From assembly GCF_004320525.1 (NCBI RefSeq), contig NZ_SIHX01000002.1:1-64000 (forward strand): a stretch of 64,000 nucleotides of DNA, read 5' to 3'. This stretch comes from Arthrobacter sp. S39 (GTDB taxonomy: Bacteria > Actinomycetota > Actinomycetes > Actinomycetales > Micrococcaceae). Made by a program: the position numbers and the translations under genes. The notes beneath the pieces were generated by a model, which was given only the letters and a program-made list of their open reading frames with translations, did no database searches and was not told where the DNA came from. How positions within the stretch are numbered: the stretch's first letter is position 1; each line of letters begins with the position of its first letter. This document shows positions 8,967 through 17,810 of this stretch, piece by piece.

Positions 8967-9001
8967 AAAGCCCCGCATGCCGCAAGGCGTGCGGGGCTTT
9001 T
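8967..9001 (+). terminator. Rho-independent terminator after the FMN reductase
   Basis: AAAGCCCCGC (8967-8976) pairs with GCGGGGCTTT (8991-9000), and the stem continues partly into the loop; a short T-run follows. A-tract and T-tract on both sides would let it act in both directions. Confidence 0.85.
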
Positions 9002-9147
9002 GTTATGGCTCCGTGAACCGCCGGCCCCGGCGGTGTGCCCGCGTGACCAACTCTTGACCCAACCGGTACCGCACCGGCATTCCCTGTCCTGCCGGGCCGC
9101 CGTAACGTTAATGCACGGAACTTTCCGGACGGAATCGCGGTGCTGGG

Positions 9148-9984
9148 ATGGCAAGCAGGCGAAGGGCCACACAACGGGCGACGGCGGCAGCGCTGGCCCT
9201 GGTGCTTCCGCTGTGGCTGGGGGCCTGCTCCTCCGGCACCGACTTCCCGGCCGGCACGGCCGCCAGCCAACCGGCGGCCGCGCCGGACGAGCCACCGACC
9301 CCCGTCCCCCAGCCCCAGGCCGCGCCACCGCCCGGGTCACTTGGAAACGGCGACCCGGGCGCGGGTCCGGCGCTTTCCGATGGCGCGCCTGCCACCGCCC
9401 CTTCGACTGGGGCGGGCACACAGCCGGGGAACACGCCGTCGGCCGGCCCGTCGGGCCCGGCCGCCGGTTCCGGCAGCGCCGGCCAGGCCCAGGCCACCGT
9501 CCCGGGAACCGGGCCCGCAAAGGGTCCGCCGCCGTCCAGCCAGGCTCCTGCCCCCGACGATCCTCCGCGCGGCAATACGGCCGGAACCCAGGCAGTCACG
9601 GCCTACTACGTCCTCCTTGACGACGGCGGCAGCAGTGGCGTCAGATTCGGCTGCAACGACAGCCTGGTGGGCGTCAGGCACGCCAACACGGAGCCTGCCG
9701 GACCGCTCCCGGCGGCGATCGGCGCGCTGCTGGACGGATCCGAGCCACCTATCGCTGATGTGTACAACTCACTGTCCGGCTCCGCCCTGGACTTCCTCTC
9801 CGGCAGCTTCGACGGCACCACGGTCACGGTGTACCTCGCCGGCACTATCAGGCCCGGCGGAGTCTGCGACATTCCGCGGATCGAAGCACAGCTGACCCAG
9901 ACTGCGGTTTCGGCTGTGGGTGCCATCCGGGCGGAGATCTATGTCAATGGTGTTGGCCTGGCCGAAGCCCTGAGCCTCAAGTAG
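9148..9984 (+). CDS. GerMN-domain lipoprotein
   Basis: 278-residue predicted secreted lipoprotein. The N-terminus is basic (ASRRRATQRAT), followed by a hydrophobic stretch and the lipobox LGAC with the lipid-carrying Cys at about residue 27. Residues ~35-150 are a Pro/Ala/Gly-rich, low-complexity spacer. The C-terminal ~130 residues (AVTAYYVLLDDGGSSGVRFG onward, with YNSLSGSALDFLSGSFDG and VTVYLAGTIRPGG) look like a GerMN domain, first described in spore germination protein GerM and in lipoproteins such as LpqB. It is presumably anchored to the outer face of the membrane with the Pro-rich spacer crossing the wall. No partner gene is evident. Confidence 0.75.
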   Translation: MASRRRATQRATAAALALVLPLWLGACSSGTDFPAGTAASQPAAAPDEPPTPVPQPQAAPPPGSLGNGDPGAGPALSDGAPATAPSTGAGTQPGNTPSAGPSGPAAGSGSAGQAQATVPGTGPAKGPPPSSQAPAPDDPPRGNTAGTQAVTAYYVLLDDGGSSGVRFGCNDSLVGVRHANTEPAGPLPAAIGALLDGSEPPIADVYNSLSGSALDFLSGSFDGTTVTVYLAGTIRPGGVCDIPRIEAQLTQTAVSAVGAIRAEIYVNGVGLAEALSLK

Positions 9985-10001
9985 GACCGCGTCATCCCGG
10001 A

Positions 10002-10844
10002 CTATCCGCCGAACAGGGCGTCCATGGCCGCGTGGCTCCGTGCCCCGGCCAGCTCCGACCAGTTGCCATCGCCCAGTACCTCGCCGGCGACCCTGGACAC
10101 CGTTGCATAGGCCGCCTTCGCGGTGTTGCCGCCGATGCTGATCCGCTGCACGCCGGCGTCGTGCAGCTCACCCACCGACGGCGCCCCGACACCGGCGAGG
10201 GCGTTCAGCGGCGCATCAATGCGCCGCGACAGTTCATGCAGCACGTGCAGGTCGGTCACGCCCGGCACAAAAATCCCGCTGGCGCCGGCGGCGAGATAGG
10301 CCTCAGCCCTGCTGACCGTCTCCTCAAAAGCCCGTTCCGGATAGCCGCCGGAGAGGTAGGTGTCCGTCCGGGCATTGATGAAGAGTTCGACGCCGGCAGC
10401 CTGGGCGGTCTCCCTGACCACGTTGAGGCGGCGGCACTGTTCGCCGACATCCGTGAGCGGATCATCTCCCGAGTCCTCGAAGTTGATGCCGACGGCGCCC
10501 GCGTCCAGCACCGCCAGGATGGTGTCCCGGAGCCGCCTGTGGTCATAGCCGCCGCCGTCACCCGCATAGCCCGTTTCGACGTCGGCCGTGACCGGAAGCG
10601 AAGTGGCGGCAACGATCCGCGCCAGTGCTGCCATGGCCAGTCCTGGCGGGAGCCTGTTGCCGTCGGGAAAACCCATGCTCCAGGAAATGGCGGAGCTTGA
10701 GGTGGCAAGCGCCGTGGCCCCGGCTTCCTCCACGAGTTTCGCCGACGCCACATCCCAGACGTTGACCAGGACCAGCGGCGCACGGCCGTGGTGGAGTGAC
10801 CTGAATGCTGCGGCCAGCGGCGTGGACTGCGGGGGCGTCGTCAT
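10002..10844 (-). CDS. Isocitrate lyase/PEP-mutase family protein
   Basis: 280-residue (beta/alpha)8 enzyme of the isocitrate lyase/phosphoenolpyruvate mutase superfamily. Visible motifs are VLVNVWDVASAKLVEEAGA at the N-terminus, the Mg-site region VTADVETGYAG, and VGINFEDSG. It lacks the KKCGH catalytic loop of isocitrate lyase, so it is better compared with the oxaloacetate/2-methylisocitrate/PEP-mutase side of the family; the substrate is unknown. The ATG at 10844 (MTTPPQ) was selected since the conserved part starts about 15 residues later. It is divergent from the aminotransferase gene, with about 110 bases between them. Confidence 0.82.
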   Translation of the reverse strand: MTTPPQSTPLAAAFRSLHHGRAPLVLVNVWDVASAKLVEEAGATALATSSSAISWSMGFPDGNRLPPGLAMAALARIVAATSLPVTADVETGYAGDGGGYDHRRLRDTILAVLDAGAVGINFEDSGDDPLTDVGEQCRRLNVVRETAQAAGVELFINARTDTYLSGGYPERAFEETVSRAEAYLAAGASGIFVPGVTDLHVLHELSRRIDAPLNALAGVGAPSVGELHDAGVQRISIGGNTAKAAYATVSRVAGEVLGDGNWSELAGARSHAAMDALFGG

Positions 10845-10918
10845 GGGTCTATTCCAGCCCTTCCGCCGTCGGACGTAAAGCTTCTGCCCGCACACCGTGG
10901 CTGGTTGATAAACAAGTG

Positions 10919-10949
10919 TTGCCTTATCAGCAACTGTCGGCTGTATCCT
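10919..10949 (+). promoter_or_regulatory. Probable promoter for a leaderless aminotransferase mRNA
   Basis: TTGCCT (10919-10924) and TATCCT (10944-10949) are spaced 19 bases apart. The -10 box ends 6 bases before the GTG at 10956, so transcription would start at or next to the start codon. An inverted repeat TGATAA/TTATCA (10906-10911 and 10924-10929) overlaps the -35 region and may be an operator. Confidence 0.5.
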
Positions 10950-10955
10950 GAGGGT

Positions 10956-12248
10956 GTGACCCACGAAACACTTGATGCCGCAGCAGCGCTGCTGCCCGCA
11001 GAGGCCATTGACGCTATCGAACGCGCGGCCACGTCCGCACACCGCCACGAGGATCTGTTCTCGGAGCGCGCCGCCAACATCAAGCAATCCGCTGTCCGCG
11101 ACGTTTTTGACATCTCGATGCGGCCCGGACTGGTCTCCCTCGCCGGAGGAAGCCCCTACCTGCAGTCACTGCCCCTGGAGCGGCTGGCCCGCACGGCGGC
11201 CACCATCATCGCCGAGGATGGCCTCACCGCCCTGCAGTACGGCGGAGGCCAGGGCATGGAGGAGTTGCGCGCGCAGATCTGCGAAGTAATGGCGGCCGAA
11301 GGCATCCTCGACGCCCTGCCGCAAAACGTGGTGATCACGGCGGGCTCGCAGTCGGCCCAGGATGTGGCCACCAAGGTCTTCTGCAACCCGGGCGACGTTG
11401 TCCTGGTGGAGAACCCCACCTACGTCGGCGCGCTGAACACCTTCGAGGCCTACCAGGTCCAGGTGGAAACCGTGGAAATGGATAGTCACGGACTCGTCCC
11501 TGATCTGCTGGAGGCCAGGATCGCGGCGCTGCAGACCGCAGGAAAGAACATCAAGTTCCTGTACACCATCCCCAACTTCAACAACCCGTCCGGTATCACG
11601 CTCGCGCAGGACCGCCGGCAGCAGATCGTGGATATATGCCGCAAGGCGAATATTCTGGTGCTGGAGGACAATCCGTACGGGCTGCTGCGGTTCGACGGCG
11701 AGCCGCTGGCACCGCTGCGTGCGGCCAACCCGGCCGACGTCATCTACATGGGTTCGTTCTCCAAGATCTTCGCACCCGGCCTCCGCATCGGCTGGGCCCT
11801 GGTGCCCGAGCACCTGCAGCGGCGCTACTACCTCGCCTCGGAGGCCGTCACCCTGTGCCCGCCGACGCTGAACCAGATGCTGGTGTCGGCCTACCTCCGC
11901 GAGTATGACTGGAAGGGCCAGATCGAGACCTACCGGGGGCTCTACGCCGAACGGTGCCAGGCGATGCTTGCGGCCCTCGCCGAGCACATGCCCGACGGCG
12001 CAAGCTGGACCAGCCCGGAGGGCGGCTTTTTCGTCTGGGTGACCCTCCCCGATGGTGTGGACACCTATCCCCTGCTGAAGAAGGCGATCGACGCAGGCGT
12101 TGTCTTTATCCCCGGCGCTGCGTTCACCCCGTCCGATGATCCGTCCAATAAACTGCGGCTGGCGTTCAGCGCCGTCCCGCCCGACGCGATCACCGAAGGT
12201 GTCCGCCGTTTGGCCCCCGTACTGCGGGAAGCCATCGCCGCGCTGTAG
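10956..12248 (+). CDS. PLP-dependent aminotransferase, class I/II (2-aminoadipate type)
   Basis: About 430 residues; fold-type I aminotransferase of the group that also forms the catalytic half of MocR regulators, but here without a DNA-binding domain. Visible motifs are VSLAGGSPYLQSLP near residue 62, LQYGGGQGMEELR, ITAGSQSAQD, IPNFNNPSG, LEDNPYGLLRF and GSFSKIFAPGLRIGW with the PLP-binding Lys. Related enzymes transaminate 2-aminoadipate, aromatic or branched amino acids; the donor cannot be told. The GTG at 10956 is preferred to an ATG at 10905 because a -10 box lies just 5' of it, giving a leaderless message. The divergent partner is the PEP-mutase-family gene. Confidence 0.88.
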   Translation: MTHETLDAAAALLPAEAIDAIERAATSAHRHEDLFSERAANIKQSAVRDVFDISMRPGLVSLAGGSPYLQSLPLERLARTAATIIAEDGLTALQYGGGQGMEELRAQICEVMAAEGILDALPQNVVITAGSQSAQDVATKVFCNPGDVVLVENPTYVGALNTFEAYQVQVETVEMDSHGLVPDLLEARIAALQTAGKNIKFLYTIPNFNNPSGITLAQDRRQQIVDICRKANILVLEDNPYGLLRFDGEPLAPLRAANPADVIYMGSFSKIFAPGLRIGWALVPEHLQRRYYLASEAVTLCPPTLNQMLVSAYLREYDWKGQIETYRGLYAERCQAMLAALAEHMPDGASWTSPEGGFFVWVTLPDGVDTYPLLKKAIDAGVVFIPGAAFTPSDDPSNKLRLAFSAVPPDAITEGVRRLAPVLREAIAAL

Positions 12249-12297
12249 CCTTGGCCAGACTGGATCAGGCGCCACTTACCGAAGCAAAGGAGCAAAG

Positions 12298-12726
12298 ATG
12301 AGCGGAATTATTGTTGTTGGGGTCGACGGCAGCGGAACTGCCAAGAAGGCCGCGGAGGCCGCACGCGACCTCGCGGGCGCCGTGGGCGCCTCACTTCACG
12401 TGGTCTCGGCCTTCGACAGTGACCGCACCGAAGTGTTCGGCAGCGGCAGCGACCAGTGGATCGTCTCAGATGCAGACGGCGCGGAGAACGTGGCCAGGAC
12501 CGTGGCGGACTCCCTCGCCGGCGACGTCAAGGTGACCTACTCGGCCGCCCGCGGAAAGCCTGCCGAAGCACTCATCAAGGAAGCCGAGCGCCTCAGCGCC
12601 CGGATGATCGTGGTGGGCAACCGGCGGATGCGCGGCATTGGCCGGGTCCTGGGCAGCGTGGCCAACAGCGTGGCCCACAACGCCACGTGCGATGTCTACA
12701 TCGCCAACACCTACGACGCCGACTGA
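12298..12726 (+). CDS. Universal stress protein, UspA family
   Basis: 142-residue single-domain Usp. It begins with the ATP-site Asp motif IIVVGVDGSGTAKKA and ends with GNRRMRGIGRVLGSVANSVAHNATCDVYI, a variant of the G2xG9xG(S/T) nucleotide-binding loop, so ATP binding is likely. AAAGGAG precedes the ATG. It begins 49 bases after the aminotransferase stop and may be read from the same transcript; a hairpin follows. Confidence 0.9.
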   Translation: MSGIIVVGVDGSGTAKKAAEAARDLAGAVGASLHVVSAFDSDRTEVFGSGSDQWIVSDADGAENVARTVADSLAGDVKVTYSAARGKPAEALIKEAERLSARMIVVGNRRMRGIGRVLGSVANSVAHNATCDVYIANTYDAD

Positions 12727-12744
12727 CACCGAACACTGAAGTGC

Positions 12745-12785
12745 GGACACCACGCATCGCCCACAGGGTGGCATGCGTGGTGTCC
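12745..12785 (+). terminator. Hairpin terminator after the universal stress protein gene
   Basis: GGACACCACGCAT (12745-12757) pairs perfectly with ATGCGTGGTGTCC (12773-12785), followed by CTTCTC rather than a clean T-run. The 13-bp stem and position support termination. Confidence 0.7.
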
Positions 12786-12888
12786 CTTCTCACCCTCGGA
12801 ACGCTGTTTCCACTGCGCAGCCGACGATAAAATTGAAGGGCCCCCAAAGGTGCGGACAGCCACCAACCACACCACCTAAGGGGTCCCC

Positions 12889-13227
12889 TTGATCACTCTC
12901 CAGCGCCGCCAGCTTGTTGGCCACGACATCCTCCTGGCCCGGCACGGCAACCACATCTGCTCCATGCGGGTGGACCGTGGGAACGGCCGCGTTGTGGCAC
13001 TGCTGGACGACGGCACCGTGGACAGCGCCCCCAACCTTATCTCCCCTGGACTGCGCCTCCCGGACACCTTCCGCAGTGTCATCCGCGAGGACTGGAAGTT
13101 CTTTGCGGCACTCTCTGCCATCGGCACCGGCGTCGGCGGACTGATCATGGCAGTTGCCTGGAACTTCAGCAGCACGGTCATGAGCCCCGAGACCATCCAG
13201 CTGATGTCCACGTACGCGTCCTACTGA
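12889..13227 (+). CDS. Small protein of unknown function with one membrane-like segment
   Basis: 112 residues if translation starts at the TTG at 12889, with AAGGGG 8 bases upstream; an internal ATG at 12964 would give a shorter form. I do not recognise a family. The first ~65 residues are charged and beta-like (LVGHDILLARHGNHICSMRV, then a GNGRVVALLDDGTVDSAP stretch). Residues ~70-95 (FFAALSAIGTGVGGLIMAVAW) are hydrophobic and could form one membrane helix. Codon use looks like that of the neighbours. It stands alone between two hairpin-terminated or convergent units. Confidence 0.55.
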   Translation: MITLQRRQLVGHDILLARHGNHICSMRVDRGNGRVVALLDDGTVDSAPNLISPGLRLPDTFRSVIREDWKFFAALSAIGTGVGGLIMAVAWNFSSTVMSPETIQLMSTYASY

Positions 13228-13255
13228 CCGGCGGCCCGGGTCTGCGCGCCGGCGG

Positions 13256-13897
13256 CTAGACCAGCCAGCCCTGCAGCAGCCACCAGAACCCTGACATCAC
13301 CAGGCCGCCCACGAGCGCCCCGGCGACCACCTGCCCCGCAGTGTGGGCGCGTAGGACCACCCGGGACCAGCCCACCGCGGGTATCAGGACCAGCAGCGGC
13401 AGCCAGACTGGCCCGAGCATCAGCACGGTGATAACGGCCGACGACGATATCGCCGCAGCGTGTCCGCTGATCTTCCAGAAGGGGCTCACGGCCCCGATCA
13501 CCACAATGCCGCCGACGATGGTCAGCACCATCACCACGACACTCCGCGGCGCACCGGTCACGTCAAGGACCAAAAGTCCTGCCAGCACCGACGCAAGTGC
13601 CATCAGCAGGACGGGCGCCCGCTGCCTGCGGTCGCTGACATGGTGGTCCGTGACCTTGCCCAGTTTCACCAGGACCAGCAGCAGCACCAGGGGCAGGACG
13701 CACACGAACAGCGCGGCCAGAGCCCCGTAGCCGATCGTTCCCGGAAACCCGGGTTCGGTGAGGGGGCTGACCAGCAGCTGGACCGATACCACCACCGGGG
13801 GCTGGAAAACCTCGGTCAGCCAGCGGGCCGTCCGGTTTTTGGTGCGTAGGGCTGAATCGGTCAACGGGCCTCGTCGGTTGGTCTGCTGCTCCGGCAT
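13256..13897 (-). CDS. PAP2-family membrane phosphatase
   Basis: 213-residue integral membrane protein with about six hydrophobic segments. It has the last two acid-phosphatase motifs, KISGHAAA (His146 as general acid) and SRVVLRAHTAGQ (nucleophile His185). The first motif is weaker, DRRQRAP at about 89-95, close to but not the full KxxxxxxRP. Such proteins remove phosphate from lipid or prenyl phosphates at the membrane. The gene starts 6 bases after the E2 stop, so it is probably the last gene of the dehydrogenase operon, an unusual association. Confidence 0.85.
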   Translation of the reverse strand: MPEQQTNRRGPLTDSALRTKNRTARWLTEVFQPPVVVSVQLLVSPLTEPGFPGTIGYGALAALFVCVLPLVLLLVLVKLGKVTDHHVSDRRQRAPVLLMALASVLAGLLVLDVTGAPRSVVVMVLTIVGGIVVIGAVSPFWKISGHAAAISSSAVITVLMLGPVWLPLLVLIPAVGWSRVVLRAHTAGQVVAGALVGGLVMSGFWWLLQGWLV

Positions 13898-13903
13898 AGT
13901 GGT

Positions 13904-15364
13904 TCAGTCCAGCAGGAGCGCCGGCTCCTCAAGGATGGCGGCGACGTCGGCCATAAAGCGGGCGGACAGGTCACCGTCCACCACGCGGTGGTCGAAGGAC
14001 CCGCCCAGGGTGGTGATCCAGCGCGGGATGACTTCCCCGTCCAGGACCCAGGGCTTCTGCTTGATGGTTCCGAAGGCGACGATGGCCACCTCGCCCGGGT
14101 TGATAATGGGCGTCCCCGTGTCGATGCCCAGGGCGCCGATGTTGGTGATGGTCAGGGTGCCGCCCTGCATTTCCGCCGGCTGGGTCTTTCCGGCGCGGGC
14201 CGTGGTGGCCAGGTTGTTCAGCGCCAGGGCCAGTTCCTTGAGCGAGAGGTCCTGGGCATCCTTGATGTTGGGCACCATGAGTCCCCGCGGGGTGGCTGCG
14301 GCAATGCCAAGGTTCATGTAGTGCTTGACGTGGATCTCCGCCGCGTCGGTGCCGCCGGCGTTGTCCACCCAGGTGGCGTTGACGCTCGGGTTCCGGGCGG
14401 CTGCCCAGATGACGGCTTTGGCGAGGATCAGCAGCGGCGAAACCCTGATGCCTTCGAAGTCACGGGACGCCTTGAGCCGCTTGACGAACTCCATGGTCCG
14501 GCTGGCGTCGACGTCCACGAAGATGCTCACGTGCGGCGCGGCAAAGGCGGACTCCACCATGGCTTTCGCGGTGGCCTTGCGGACGCCCTTGACCGGAATC
14601 CGTTCGATCCTCTGGTCCTGCGGCTTGCCGGCCTTGCCCCAGAAGCCGTCAGCCTGGTCCAGTTCGGCATCGCGCTGCGCCTGGTAGCTGACCAGGTCCT
14701 CACGCGTGACTTCGCCGCGGGAGCCGGTCGCCACCACGTCGGCCAGGTCGATGCCCAGGTCACGGGCGATCTTGCGCACCGGCGGCTTGGCCAGTACCCG
14801 GTTCACCAGGCCAGTGATGGTGTCGCCCAGCGTAGGACGGTCGTCGAGCGGTTCGGCGGTTGGGCCAGCCGGAACGGCAGGAACGGCTGCGGTGGACTGG
14901 ACAGGCTCGGCCGCCGGAACCGGGGCCGACACGGCCGGCGAGGCAGGTGCGGCCTTGCGCGCGCGGCGCTTGACGGCGTCGGCCTTGGGACCGGATCCCA
15001 CCAGCGGACCGCCGGCCAGGGCACTGTCCGAAGTGTCGGCGTCGGACGCCGGCAGCTTGCCATACAGCGGCTGCACCGGCACGGCAGGCGCCGGGACGTC
15101 CGCCGGGGTGGGGTCACCCGACACAGAATCGGAGACGCTGATGATGGCGGTCCCGACGTCGATGGTGATCCCCTCGGGAACCAGCAGCTCTGTGACTGTC
15201 CCGGCGAAGGGCGAAGGAAGCTCCACGAGGGACTTGGCCGTTTCGATCTCGCAGAGGACGTCGTTGATGGCGACCGTGTCACCCGGCTTCACCTTCCAGG
15301 AGACGATTTCCGCCTCGGTCAGGCCTTCGCCCACGTCAGGGAGATTGAACTTGTTCACAGTCAT
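13904..15364 (-). CDS. 2-oxo acid dehydrogenase E2, dihydrolipoamide acyltransferase
   Basis: 486-residue core subunit of an oxo-acid dehydrogenase complex. Order of domains: one lipoyl domain (residues ~3-78) with lipoyl-Lys44 in [10 protein letters not shown]; a long Ala/Pro linker; a peripheral-subunit-binding domain ([20 protein letters not shown]); and a catalytic domain ending in [17 protein letters not shown], with the active-site His at about 458. It is most like the branched-chain oxo-acid type of Micrococcaceae; the acyl group carried (acetyl, isobutyryl, etc.) is not certain. It lies 81 bases downstream of E1 beta. The E3 (lipoamide dehydrogenase) gene is not in the window. Confidence 0.93.
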   Translation of the reverse strand: MTVNKFNLPDVGEGLTEAEIVSWKVKPGDTVAINDVLCEIETAKSLVELPSPFAGTVTELLVPEGITIDVGTAIISVSDSVSGDPTPADVPAPAVPVQPLYGKLPASDADTSDSALAGGPLVGSGPKADAVKRRARKAAPASPAVSAPVPAAEPVQSTAAVPAVPAGPTAEPLDDRPTLGDTITGLVNRVLAKPPVRKIARDLGIDLADVVATGSRGEVTREDLVSYQAQRDAELDQADGFWGKAGKPQDQRIERIPVKGVRKATAKAMVESAFAAPHVSIFVDVDASRTMEFVKRLKASRDFEGIRVSPLLILAKAVIWAAARNPSVNATWVDNAGGTDAAEIHVKHYMNLGIAAATPRGLMVPNIKDAQDLSLKELALALNNLATTARAGKTQPAEMQGGTLTITNIGALGIDTGTPIINPGEVAIVAFGTIKQKPWVLDGEVIPRWITTLGGSFDHRVVDGDLSARFMADVAAILEEPALLLD

Positions 15365-15445
15365 GGTGTCCTCGGTTTCGGGAGCTCAGGTCCTTGTCTC
15401 CTGGCCAGGAGACGGGCGGCAAGTCTGGGAAGGGTGTGGGGGCGC

Positions 15446-16426
15446 CTAGTAGGCCAGTGCCCGGTCCAGCGCCTCAAGGATCCTGTCGATATCCGGAAGG
15501 TAGTCTTCCTCGACCTTGGCCACGGGGTACGGCATGTGGAAGCCGCCAACACGGATCACGGGGGCTTCGAGGGACAGGAAGGCACGTTCGCTGATCCGGG
15601 CGGCGATCTCGCCGCCGATGCCGCCGAAGGTGGGTGCCTCGTGGGCCACCACCAGGCGCCCGGTCTTTTTGACCGACGCTTCCACGGTGTCGAAATCGAT
15701 CGGCGAGATGGAGCGGAGGTCAATGACCTCCACGCTGCGGCCGTCCTCAGCCGCGGCGTGCGCGCCAGCGAGGGCCACGGGCACCAGGGGACCGTACGCC
15801 ACGATGGTGGCATCCGTGCCCTCCCGCAGCACATGCGCCTTGAAGGGGTCCTGCGCCGTGCCGGCGGCTTCGACATCGACCTCGCCCTTGAGCCAGTACC
15901 GGCGCTTGGGCTCGAAGACGATGACGGGGTCCTGGCACTCGACAGCCTGCTGGATCATCCAGTACGCGTCATGCGGGTTGGACGGCGTGATGATGCGCAG
16001 CCCCGCGGTGTGGGCGAACAGCGCCTCGGGGGACTCGGAGTGGTGCTCCACGGAGCCGATGCCGCCGCCGTACGGGATGCGGATGACCACCGGCACGGTG
16101 AGGTTGCCGTTGCTGCGGGCGTGCATCTTGGCCAGCTGCGTGGTGATCTGGTTGAAGCCGGGGAACACAAAACCGTCGAACTGGATTTCGCAGACGGGGC
16201 TGTAGCCGCGCAGCGCGAGCCCGATGGCCGTGCCGATGATGCCGGACTCCGCCAGCGGGGTGTCCACCACCCGGTCCGGGCCGAATTCGGCAATCAGGCC
16301 GTCCGTGACGCGGTAGACGCCGCCGAGGGGCCCGATGTCCTCGCCCATCAGCAGGGATTTGGGGTGGTTGGTCAGGGCTGCGCGGAGGCCTTCATTGATG
16401 GCCTTGGCGATTGTCATGGTGGTCAT
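15446..16426 (-). CDS. 2-oxo acid dehydrogenase E1 component, beta subunit
   Basis: 326 residues; partner of the alpha subunit in the thiamine-diphosphate-dependent decarboxylase E1. Family motifs include LLMGEDIGPLGGVYRVTDGL near residue 25, ESGIIGTAIGLALRGY, RIPYGGGIGSVEHHSESPEA and the C-terminal GGFHMPYPVAKVEEDYLPD. Its ATG overlaps the alpha-subunit stop by one base (TGATG), implying tight translational coupling for a 1:1 complex. The heterotetrameric alpha/beta form is typical of branched-chain oxo-acid or Gram-positive-type pyruvate dehydrogenases. Confidence 0.94.
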   Translation of the reverse strand: MTTMTIAKAINEGLRAALTNHPKSLLMGEDIGPLGGVYRVTDGLIAEFGPDRVVDTPLAESGIIGTAIGLALRGYSPVCEIQFDGFVFPGFNQITTQLAKMHARSNGNLTVPVVIRIPYGGGIGSVEHHSESPEALFAHTAGLRIITPSNPHDAYWMIQQAVECQDPVIVFEPKRRYWLKGEVDVEAAGTAQDPFKAHVLREGTDATIVAYGPLVPVALAGAHAAAEDGRSVEVIDLRSISPIDFDTVEASVKKTGRLVVAHEAPTFGGIGGEIAARISERAFLSLEAPVIRVGGFHMPYPVAKVEEDYLPDIDRILEALDRALAY

Positions 16427-17661
16427 CAGTGGCCTGCCTCTGTTTCTGCCTGTCCGGCCGGCTCCTCGCCGGCAAACCCTGCACTGTATTCCTCGAACCA
16501 GGCCAGCTCCTCCGCAACCAGCGGGTGGGCCTCGACATAGGTGTTCGCGAACGCGGTGCGGATGTCCGGAGTCTCAAGGTCGTGGGTGGTGCGCCGGACG
16601 TAAGCGGCGAGTTCGTCGCCGTCGGCCTTGACCTTGGCGAAGAACGCGTCATCCGCGAGCCCTTCGGCCCGCAGGTACTTCTCCAGCCGGGCCAGCGGAT
16701 CCTTGGCCCGCCACGCGTCCTCTTCGGCCGACTCCCTGTATTTGGTGGGGTCATCGGCGGTGGTGTGGGCGCCCACGCGGTAGGTGAAGGCCTCGATCAG
16801 CACCGGCCCCTTGCCCTGGCGGGCGTGGTCCAGAGCCCACTCGGTGACGGCGTGCACGGCGATGACGTCGTTGCCGTCGACGCGGATGCCTGGGAAGCCG
16901 TAGCCCTTGGCGCGGTTGGAGAGCGGAATGCGGGTCTGCACCGTGCTGGGCACGGAGATGGCCCAGTGGTTGTTCTGGCAGAAAAAGACCACCGGGGCGT
17001 TGTATGAGGAGGCGAAGACCATGGATTCGTGGACGTCGCCCTCCGAGCTGGCGCCGTCGCCGAAGTACGCCATGACCGCTGCCGGCGGCTCCGTGCCCAC
17101 GGGGTCCGAGGCCGCGGCGAACTTCTGGTCCCGCTGGATGCCCATGGCATAGCCCACCGCATGGAGCGTCTGGGCCGCCAGGACCAGCGTGTAGAGGTGG
17201 AAGTTGGTGTCCTTGGGGTTCCAGCCGCCGTTGGAGACGCCGCGGAACTGGCGCAGCAGTTCGGCCAGGTCCACGTTGCGGGTGAGGGCGACGCCGTGCT
17301 CGCGATAGGTGGGGAAGATGTAGTCCTGGGGCTGGCTGGCCCGGCCGGATCCGATCTGCGCGGCCTCCTGGCCGGTCAGCGGAACCCAGAGGGCAAGCTG
17401 TCCCTGGCGCTGCAGGGCGGTGGCCTCCACGTCAAAGCGGCGGATGGCAGCCATGTCGGCGTAGAGGCCGCGCAGCTTTTCCGCGTCGAGTTTTTCGGCG
17501 TACTTGCTGTAGACGGGATCGGTTACCAGCTTCCCGTCCGGGCCCAGCAGCTGGACCATCTGCGCCGGGGGCTCGCCCATGGCGGCCTCGGCATCAGCCT
17601 CAAGCTGGTCGTCTACCGCTGTTCCGTCGAACTCGGTGGAGGGCAGATGTGTGGCGCCCAT
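16426..17661 (-). CDS. 2-oxo acid dehydrogenase E1 component, alpha subunit
   Basis: 411-residue thiamine-diphosphate-binding subunit. The cofactor motif is clear: YFGDGASSEGDVHESMVFA followed by NAPVVFFCQNNHWAIS. Phosphorylation-loop-like sequence RVGAHTTADDPTKYR is present. An acidic N-terminal extension of about 50 residues precedes the fold, common in actinobacterial homologues often labelled pyruvate dehydrogenase (acetyl-transferring) E1 alpha. It is the first gene of an E1a-E1b-E2-PAP2 operon; a long palindrome upstream is its likely control site. A nearby aminotransferase could feed it oxo acids from branched-chain or aromatic amino acids. Confidence 0.93.
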   Translation of the reverse strand: MGATHLPSTEFDGTAVDDQLEADAEAAMGEPPAQMVQLLGPDGKLVTDPVYSKYAEKLDAEKLRGLYADMAAIRRFDVEATALQRQGQLALWVPLTGQEAAQIGSGRASQPQDYIFPTYREHGVALTRNVDLAELLRQFRGVSNGGWNPKDTNFHLYTLVLAAQTLHAVGYAMGIQRDQKFAAASDPVGTEPPAAVMAYFGDGASSEGDVHESMVFASSYNAPVVFFCQNNHWAISVPSTVQTRIPLSNRAKGYGFPGIRVDGNDVIAVHAVTEWALDHARQGKGPVLIEAFTYRVGAHTTADDPTKYRESAEEDAWRAKDPLARLEKYLRAEGLADDAFFAKVKADGDELAAYVRRTTHDLETPDIRTAFANTYVEAHPLVAEELAWFEEYSAGFAGEEPAGQAETEAGH

Positions 17662-17708
17662 ACCGTCTCCTTGCTTGCCGCATGCGGATGCGTTGCAATG
17701 TCGCTGGG

Positions 17709-17750
17709 ATATATGCCGTTAGAGGAATGCATTCCGCAGCTGGCATATAT
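17709..17750. promoter_or_regulatory. Concentric 42-bp palindrome upstream of the E1-E2 operon
   Basis: A perfect 12-bp palindrome GGAATGCATTCC (17724-17735) lies exactly at the centre of a second, outer inverted repeat, ATATATGCC (17709-17717) and GGCATATAT (17742-17750). Both share the midpoint 17729.5. It lies 48 bases upstream of the E1 alpha start and is the only AT-rich stretch nearby, so it is the likely operator/promoter region, possibly for an Lrp- or GntR-type regulator encoded elsewhere. Confidence 0.7.
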
Positions 17751-17810
17751 ATTGGCTTACTGATCCTAACTTTATCTTCAGTAGGTAGCGCGCTGGCTAC
17801 ATGTTAAGCG

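Noticed and set aside
13988..16540. Plus-strand open frame of 850 codons
   Set aside because: Antisense to E2 and E1 beta; low-complexity Gly/Arg/Asp translation is typical of shadow frames in high-GC DNA.
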